A stretch of DNA of 64,000 nt from Parachlamydia sp. AcF125 (lineage in GTDB: Bacteria > Chlamydiota > Chlamydiia > Chlamydiales > Parachlamydiaceae). The DNA lies in the NCBI RefSeq assembly GCF_018342475.1, contig NZ_JAEMUD010000003.1, forward strand, positions 248,001 through 312,000, read 5' to 3'. Positions 58,573-64,000 of this stretch are shown piece after piece. Each line of letters opens with the position of its first letter. Positions within the stretch are counted from its first letter, which is position 1. The position numbers and the translations under genes are program-made. The notes beneath the pieces are model-generated. The model had not been told where the DNA came from. It did no database searches and saw only the letters and a list, made by a program, of their open reading frames with translations.

Positions 58573-59667
58573 ATGATGAGTATTTCTCTCGTATGTATCC
58601 GCGCATTTTTTGTGGCATTCGCCGTTCTTATTGCCCTAGCTTATGTCACAATTTATCCCCTTAGTTTCTCCCCATTCCTCAACCTTTCTATGGGAATTTT
58701 AGGAGGATTAGTCGCAAGCTTTATTATCGTGGGGTTAGAAAGCACCTGGAAGCGTTTCGGAATCATTGAATTTGCCCTTACATTAGCAGGTATCGTCCTC
58801 GGGAACTTTATGGGAGAAGCCCTTTGGACAATCTTGCAGCCTTTATCTTTTTACAGCCCCTCTGCTGAGATCGCCTCTCTTTTTAAAGCTAGCGTTTTTC
58901 TAATTTCGATCTACTTTAGCTTAAGCGCTCTTTTCCACACTGCTTATAAGCTTCAACTCCAGTCTTATTGGAAAAAGAAAGAAGCCAGCACCAGCTATAC
59001 TTCTAACATATTGATTGATTCCTCTGCTCTTATGGATCCTAGGATTATTGACTTAGCTGCTTCGGGCATTTTGGACAACCATTTAATCATCCCTTCGTTT
59101 GTCACAAAAGAATTACAGCAGTTCGCGGATCAAATCGATGAACAAAGCAAAGCTAAGGGTCGCGCAGCTCTTGATATCATCAAAAAACTAGAAGCTCTTC
59201 CCCACTTAGAACTTCGGCATTCCGATATAGATTTCACTGATCTGGGAGGAGACACCAGGGCGAAATTAAATCGCCTTGCCACCGTTTTACCGGCAAAAAT
59301 TTTAACAGCTGACATGAGCCGTACCCCCCAAAGTTCGGACGAAATTTCGATTATCAATATTCATTTTCTGTCCAATGCTTTAAAACCCATGACCCAAACA
59401 GGAGAATGCCTCACAATTAAAATTCAAAGGTATGGGAAAGAGCCTCGCCAAGGCGTGGGATATTTGAAAGATGGAACCATGGTGGTTGTCAATGGAGGAG
59501 CTGAATTTATTGGAGAAGAAATCAAAGCCTATGTTTTATCAGTCAAGCATACAGCTTCTGGGCGGATGATATTTTGCAACGCATCTGACGACGAACTCAC
59601 TCCTGATCTTCCTGAACAAGAAGCTGCCGATCTTAAGGTTAAAAATAAAAACTACTACACGATATAA
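58573..59667 (+). CDS. PIN-TRAM membrane protein (YacL-like)
   Basis: 364 residues. Four N-terminal membrane segments (about 8-30, 38-55, 62-82, 100-122), a PIN nuclease domain (about 144-260: Asp149 in NILIDSSALMD, Glu180 in VTKEL, and Asp in ILTADM), and a C-terminal TRAM domain (about 290-350) that binds RNA. Members are predicted membrane-bound RNases. It precedes acpS; the PIN-TRAM/acpS/trxB grouping is also found in Chlamydia. Confidence 0.9.
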   Translation: MMSISLVCIRAFFVAFAVLIALAYVTIYPLSFSPFLNLSMGILGGLVASFIIVGLESTWKRFGIIEFALTLAGIVLGNFMGEALWTILQPLSFYSPSAEIASLFKASVFLISIYFSLSALFHTAYKLQLQSYWKKKEASTSYTSNILIDSSALMDPRIIDLAASGILDNHLIIPSFVTKELQQFADQIDEQSKAKGRAALDIIKKLEALPHLELRHSDIDFTDLGGDTRAKLNRLATVLPAKILTADMSRTPQSSDEISIINIHFLSNALKPMTQTGECLTIKIQRYGKEPRQGVGYLKDGTMVVVNGGAEFIGEEIKAYVLSVKHTASGRMIFCNASDDELTPDLPEQEAADLKVKNKNYYTI

Positions 59668-59695
59668 AAGCCCTTTGCATGCGGAGAATTAAAAA

Positions 59696-60091
59696 ATGGC
59701 CATCCTTGGAATAGGGAATGATATTATTGAAATTAGCCGCATAGCAAAGAACATTGAGCAATACGGTCAAAAGTTTCTTGACCGCCTATTCACAAACCAA
59801 GAGCAAGCTTATTGCCTGCAGTATCGGCAATCAGATCGTCACTTTGCTGGACGCTTTGCTGCCAAAGAAGCAATCGTCAAAGCATTTGGCACAGGTTTCG
59901 GAACGCAAGTTGCATGGACAGACCTTGAAATCCTCAACGATCCTTCAGGGAAGCCTCATGTTCGCTTATCCGCGGCTTTGGAACTTCGCCTTCCCCCCGA
60001 TACCCAAATTTTCATTTCAATCAGCCACTGCAAAGAGTACGCCACCGCCTGTGCTATCTGGACCGATGAAGCTAAACATCAAAGCTGGTAA
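59696..60091 (+). CDS. acpS: Holo-[acyl-carrier-protein] synthase
   Basis: 131-residue phosphopantetheinyl transferase that activates acyl carrier protein for fatty acid synthesis. Magnesium ligands Asp9 (GNDIIEI) and Glu58 (RFAAKEA) are present, with WTDLEI and SISH(C) motifs. Full length. It follows the PIN-TRAM gene after 28 bases. Confidence 0.96.
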   Translation: MAILGIGNDIIEISRIAKNIEQYGQKFLDRLFTNQEQAYCLQYRQSDRHFAGRFAAKEAIVKAFGTGFGTQVAWTDLEILNDPSGKPHVRLSAALELRLPPDTQIFISISHCKEYATACAIWTDEAKHQSW

Positions 60092-60100
60092 AAAGATTTG

Positions 60101-60919
60101 TTAAAGACCAAAGGGATAAAGGATCGAAATGGTCAATTGGCTTGCTGTACGCGGGCAATTATGAGCATACACCCGCATCCCAAATTCTATCTCAGCCGTA
60201 GCCGTAGAATCCCATGCATATTGATACTTGGCCCCGCAATCAACAGACTGGTGTCGAACTCTGCCATACCCCTGAAACTTATGGATACGCAACCTTCTCG
60301 TTCCTAAGCCCCACAAAGAACGCACAAACATCCCCCATTGATGTCGATCCCCATGATTATTCTCCCAGTGAAGATTGGCCCGAATCCAAGGAGCCCCCTG
60401 ATCCGCGATCCCTAGAGCAAGCAAGCCCCATCCACGTGATGTCCAAAATTCTTCGCTGCTAACCTCTTTTCCCCAGGCAATGTGTGGCTCTATTTCGAAG
60501 CCCCCATGATGAAAAACGCTGATATCATTTAGACCTTGCCTAAATACTTGGGTAAAAGCTACCCCCGTGACTAAACTTACACGTTCTCCAATCACATCAT
60601 TCATCCATAAATAACGTCCTAGCAAACTTAAATGGTCAAAGTTAAAGCTATGCCGGTGCGTCTTAAGAAAACCACATTCAATTTCCACGTTGATAAGGTC
60701 TAGAATAGGAACCGATAAGCTCCCCTCTAAGAAGTAATCTGTAGAAGAATAGCGGCTCGATCCTTTGGCATTAACTGAAGAATAGGCTTGAATTCTGTTG
60801 AACAAACGGCTTTGGATTTCTAAATTACGCCCATACCAAGGGGAAAAGTCCAAGGCATGGCTAATAGATATAGAAAAGCAACCCCACAAAAAAAGGGAGA
60901 AAAGCAAAATTTTTCGCAT
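60101..60919 (-). CDS. Predicted outer-membrane beta-barrel protein
   Basis: 272 residues. Signal peptide (about 1-22, LLFSLFLWGCFSISISHA) followed by alternating hydrophobic/polar strands with many aromatic residues and Gly, no long hydrophobic helix, consistent with a 10-14-strand barrel. It ends ...ILYPFGL rather than in a terminal Phe/Trp. No named family recognised. It lies between acpS (convergent) and trxB (same strand, 2 bases upstream), so it is probably co-transcribed with trxB. Confidence 0.75.
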   Translation of the reverse strand: MRKILLFSLFLWGCFSISISHALDFSPWYGRNLEIQSRLFNRIQAYSSVNAKGSSRYSSTDYFLEGSLSVPILDLINVEIECGFLKTHRHSFNFDHLSLLGRYLWMNDVIGERVSLVTGVAFTQVFRQGLNDISVFHHGGFEIEPHIAWGKEVSSEEFWTSRGWGLLALGIADQGAPWIRANLHWENNHGDRHQWGMFVRSLWGLGTRRLRIHKFQGYGRVRHQSVDCGAKYQYAWDSTATAEIEFGMRVYAHNCPRTASQLTISILYPFGL

Positions 60920-60921
60920 TC

Positions 60922-61872
60922 TTAGATATGCCCCCGCGCGGCAAGCTCTCTTTCCGCTTCAATCGCAGCCATACAGCCTGTTCCAGCGGCTGTGATCGCT
61001 TGCCGATACACATGATCTTGTACATCTCCACAGGCAAATACAAGCTCTTTGCTTGTTTGGCAGGTGCCTGGCTTTACTTTAATATAACCGTTATCGTGCA
61101 GGTCGAGCTGATTTTTTAAAAAGGCTGTATTAGGAGTATGCCCTACTGCGAAAAAGACTCCCCCCGCTTCTCGCCTAGTTTCTTGGCTGGTTTTCAAATC
61201 TTTTAATACCACCTGCCTAACAACATCATCCCCTTCAATGCGCTCAATGACATGGCTCCATAGGATCTCCACTTTAGGATGATTCTTAGCTCGCTCTTGC
61301 ATAATTTTGGATGCACGCAATTCGTCTCGCCTATGCACCAGATAAACCTTACTTGCAAATTTAGTCAGATACAAAGCCTCTTCTACTGCTGAATCTCCGC
61401 CACCCACCACATATAAGTCTTTGTTTCTAAAAATAGGCATTGCCCCGTCACATACGGCACATGCCGTCACACCTTTTTGCCAAAATTCTCCGTCATTAGC
61501 TCCAGGGATATTCAAACGATTCGCACTTGCTCCGGTTGAAATAATGACTGCATCCGCCTGATAGGTCATTTTGGTTCCATAAACGATATAAGGGTGTTGG
61601 CTAAAGTCAACTGCTGCCACATCCTCGCTTAAAAACGTCGTATTAAAGCGGAGGGCTTGCTGACGAAAATTATCCACTAAAGCAGGCCCAGTAATACCTT
61701 GGGGAAATCCAGGAAAATTTTCGACCTCTGTTGTAGTCATCAACTGCCCCCCCGCAACACCAGAATAGAACCCTTCAAAAAGAACGGGTTGAAGATTTGC
61801 GCGGGCAGCATAAATAGCAGCAGTATATCCAGCGGGACCTGAGCCAATAATTACAATTTTTGCTTTGTGCAT
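60922..61872 (-). CDS. trxB: Thioredoxin reductase
   Basis: 316 residues from ATG 61872 (AGGAGA upstream; a longer frame to 61905 lacks family sequence). FAD-binding IGSGPAGYTAAIYAARA at the N-terminus, redox pair Cys138-x-x-Cys141 (CAVC), NADPH-binding GGGDSAVEEA, and the C-terminal FACGDVQD. Reduces thioredoxin with NADPH in the cytoplasm. Confidence 0.97.
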   Translation of the reverse strand: MHKAKIVIIGSGPAGYTAAIYAARANLQPVLFEGFYSGVAGGQLMTTTEVENFPGFPQGITGPALVDNFRQQALRFNTTFLSEDVAAVDFSQHPYIVYGTKMTYQADAVIISTGASANRLNIPGANDGEFWQKGVTACAVCDGAMPIFRNKDLYVVGGGDSAVEEALYLTKFASKVYLVHRRDELRASKIMQERAKNHPKVEILWSHVIERIEGDDVVRQVVLKDLKTSQETRREAGGVFFAVGHTPNTAFLKNQLDLHDNGYIKVKPGTCQTSKELVFACGDVQDHVYRQAITAAGTGCMAAIEAERELAARGHI

Positions 61873-62556
61873 GATTTCTCCTAGAGTTAGCAAAGGCAGA
61901 GCCATTTATTCCTGATGTATGGTACCAAAACCACCTGAATTAAAGAAAGGCAGGGGATGGGCATACTTGAAGCTTAGCTGTGGATTTCATGGGAACGGGA
62001 AAGAGGTTCTCTTTATTGGTATACGAACCTTCAACCGAAAGCAGGACGCCCTTTTGTTAAGACACCCTTAAAAGGCGGTTGATATGTTCGTAATCTTCAT
62101 CAGCGGTCTTTCGAATAGCACTAGGGGCCATTTTTGCTCCAGAAATACCTTTTTTTCTGTTATCAAGTCAAAAGCTTCATTTCAATTTAAGTTAACCATA
62201 CTAACCCTTATTCTTGGATTTTGCAATAGATACTATGCGTGAATAAAAATAGAGAAGTGCTGGAGACGGAGATCTTATAATAGGCTTTTATAAAACGCTA
62301 TGGACAATCCAGCTGGAGCAAAAAAGTGAATCGCTCATTAAGGCTACCGCTGGGTATTAATCACCTTAAACACCCCCATAAAAAGACAAATTATTTCTTC
62401 AAAACAAACTAAATATCTCTTGACTTTGCGTAAGCAATTCATAATAATTGTCCACAATTTAACTTCCGAAGTTAGAGTAGCTTTTCTTACAAAACCCAAA
62501 AGCGATCTCTTTCATACTTTGAAGCCAAGATACCCCTTACTCCCAACGTGAAATTT
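61873..62556. other. Divergent gene-poor region between trxB and the symporter
   Basis: 684 bases holding the trxB and symporter promoters. On the minus strand, near 62064-62138, a 24-codon frame reads MAPSAIRKTADEDYEH..., perhaps the remnant of a broken gene. No RNA gene or terminator recognised. Confidence 0.4.
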
Positions 62557-64000
62557 ATGGATTTATACGCTTTAGCTGCCTTTCTCACCTATTTTACTAT
62601 TCTTGTTACAATCGGCGTTATCGCACACCAAAGACTCCGCACTTCGGCAGATTTCATTTTAGGGAATCGCTCCTTGAACTTTTGGTTAACTGCCTTATCC
62701 GCCCATGCCAGTGATATGAGTGCTTGGCTCTTTATGGCGCTGCCTGCTGCGGTTATGCTAGGAGGGCTATCTCAATCTTGGATTGCGTTTGGACTTTTGC
62801 TTGGCATGTTTCTCAATTGGCAGTATATTGCCAAGAAATTGCGCCAAGAAACAGAAAGGTATCAAAGCTATACCTTATCGAGTTATTTTGAAAGCCGCTT
62901 TAATGACCGAAGCGGAACCATTCGCCTCTTAACAGCTTCTATGGCTCTGATCTTTTTAACCTGCTACCTGTCAGCAGGCATGATCGCTATGGGTCGTTTA
63001 TTTGAATCTGTCTTTGGAATTGATTATTATATGGGCCTTACAATCGCCTTATTTGTGGTGGTGTTCTACACCTCTTTTGGGGGCTTTACAACGATTGCCT
63101 GGATCGACCTCTTCCAAGCCCTTTTCTTGCTCTTTATTATTGTTTTCGTACCTGTTATGGCTTACATCCATCTACCTAACGGATTAGAAACGATTGCACA
63201 AGCCGCAGCCGTGCAAGATATCCAGACAGGTTTCTTCCACAAAATCTCCGCCACTTCCTATGGAAGCATTCTTCTTCCTATTTTAGGGTGGGGATTAGGA
63301 TATTTTGGGATGCCACATATCTTAACCAAATTTATGGGAATTAAAAACCCTGAAGAGATCAATAAATCAAAATATGTGGGTATGGCTTGGCAAGTTGTGG
63401 CCCTCACTGGCTCCGTTGCAATTGGGTTTGTAGCCATCGGCTTTTTTAATGAACCTTTAGACAACCCCGAACTCTTATTTATTGATATTGTGCAAAGTTT
63501 GTTCCATCCCTTTTCAGCGTCTTTCATTATCTGCGCCATCTTAGCCGCCAATATGTCCACGATGGACTCGCAGATCTTAGTGTGTAGTTCGATTTTAAGC
63601 GAAGATCTTTACAAACATATGTTTCATTCCCACGCTTCTTCAAAGGAGCTGTTGCTCGTTTCAAGGATCGGTGTGGTTCTCGTTTCCTTCATTTCTCTAG
63701 CAATCGCCTTCAGCAATAATTCTTCTATCCTTGATACTGTATTATATGCGTGGTCAGGATTAGGATGCTCTTTTGGCCCACTAGTTTTAGCCGCCCTTTA
63801 TTCTAAGCATGCCAATCGGCAAGGGGCAATCGCGGGAATTATTTTGGGAGGTGTGACGGCGGGAATATGGCCCTTAATCAATCATCGGTTGTTCGAACTC
63901 GAGATTCCTTCAATGATTCCCGGCTTTACTGTCAGCTTACTTAGCATCGCCCTTTTTTCCTATCTGACAGCAAAGCCAGCTCTTGCAGGAACTGTAAATG
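62557..64000 (+). CDS. putP: Sodium/proline symporter-like transporter (SSS family), 3' end cut
   Basis: Open to the window edge (481 codons; PutP of E. coli has 502), so it is nearly complete. Thirteen membrane segments are expected; about twelve are visible. Signatures: SADFILGNRSLNFWLTALSAHASDMSAWLFM near the N-terminus (sodium-site region), YTSFGGF, and MSTMDSQILVCSS in segment 8. These are PutP-like. ATG 62557 is preferred; a GTG three codons earlier is in frame. Imports proline with sodium at the inner membrane; substrate inferred. Confidence 0.88.
   Translation, partial: MDLYALAAFLTYFTILVTIGVIAHQRLRTSADFILGNRSLNFWLTALSAHASDMSAWLFMALPAAVMLGGLSQSWIAFGLLLGMFLNWQYIAKKLRQETERYQSYTLSSYFESRFNDRSGTIRLLTASMALIFLTCYLSAGMIAMGRLFESVFGIDYYMGLTIALFVVVFYTSFGGFTTIAWIDLFQALFLLFIIVFVPVMAYIHLPNGLETIAQAAAVQDIQTGFFHKISATSYGSILLPILGWGLGYFGMPHILTKFMGIKNPEEINKSKYVGMAWQVVALTGSVAIGFVAIGFFNEPLDNPELLFIDIVQSLFHPFSASFIICAILAANMSTMDSQILVCSSILSEDLYKHMFHSHASSKELLLVSRIGVVLVSFISLAIAFSNNSSILDTVLYAWSGLGCSFGPLVLAALYSKHANRQGAIAGIILGGVTAGIWPLINHRLFELEIPSMIPGFTVSLLSIALFSYLTAKPALAGTVN

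Overview
The window reads as chromosome of an environmental chlamydia of the Parachlamydiaceae type (an amoeba symbiont such as Neochlamydia, Protochlamydia or Parachlamydia; species not resolved). The evidence is chlamydial gene order: infA / tRNA-Thr / tufA / tRNA-Trp / secE-nusG-rplKAJL-rpoBC; pbp3-murE-amiA; recF-dnaN next to smpB; a PIN-TRAM gene-acpS-trxB; and pdhABC. These sit beside eukaryote-like repeat proteins (F-box plus helical repeats, DUF4116 repeats) and type III secretion signs (an LcrH/SycD-like chaperone and a FliO-like protein). Intergenic regions are long and AT-rich, with decayed DNA between housekeeping blocks. The tRNA genes do not encode CCA.

Layout. 1-2928 (-): 3'-truncated very large protein with a His-Asn-Gln-Cys arrangement like CE-clan cysteine proteases. 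3.4-7.8 kb (+): murein block pbp3-murE-amiA, then tRNA-Arg. 7.8-10.2 kb: DUF4116 repeat protein in a decayed, IS-scarred region. 10.2-14.3 kb (+): gnd and clpB. 14.4-16.6 kb (-): membrane-anchored coiled-coil protein with 50-residue tandem repeats. 17.0-19.2 kb (+): ceramidase-like and PAP2-like pair. 19.3-32.8 kb (-): transcription/translation super-cluster. 32.8-35.6 kb: small two-lobed membrane protein, FliO-like protein, zinc alcohol dehydrogenase. 35.8-45.7 kb (-): pdhCBA, dicarboxylate/amino-acid symporter, YggS, and an NfeD-NfeD-FloA membrane operon. 45.9-48.8 kb (+): F-box repeat protein. 49.3-52.1 kb: CcsA-type cytochrome c assembly protein, LcrH-like chaperone and a small partner gene. 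52.4-57.6 kb: conserved protein, recF-dnaN, smpB-rlmH, membrane protein. 58.6-61.9 kb: PIN-TRAM protein, acpS, beta-barrel candidate, trxB. 62.6 kb to the right edge: PutP-like sodium symporter, cut by the window end.

How it fits together. Most genes are core functions: division-associated murein synthesis and remodelling, transcription and translation, pyruvate entry to acetyl-CoA, replication/recombination, trans-translation, thioredoxin reduction and sodium-driven uptake. The accessory genes point to life in a eukaryotic cell. The best candidates for something undescribed are the His-Asn-Gln-Cys protein at the left edge, the F-box protein whose repeats switch between 33 and 42 residues by a fixed 9-residue loop insertion, and the ceramidase-like/PAP2-like pair in which both members have lost a canonical catalytic residue.

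Limits: everything was read by eye from the sequence. No database search, structure prediction or alignment software was used. Family names rest on recognised motifs; functions of accessory genes are inferences.
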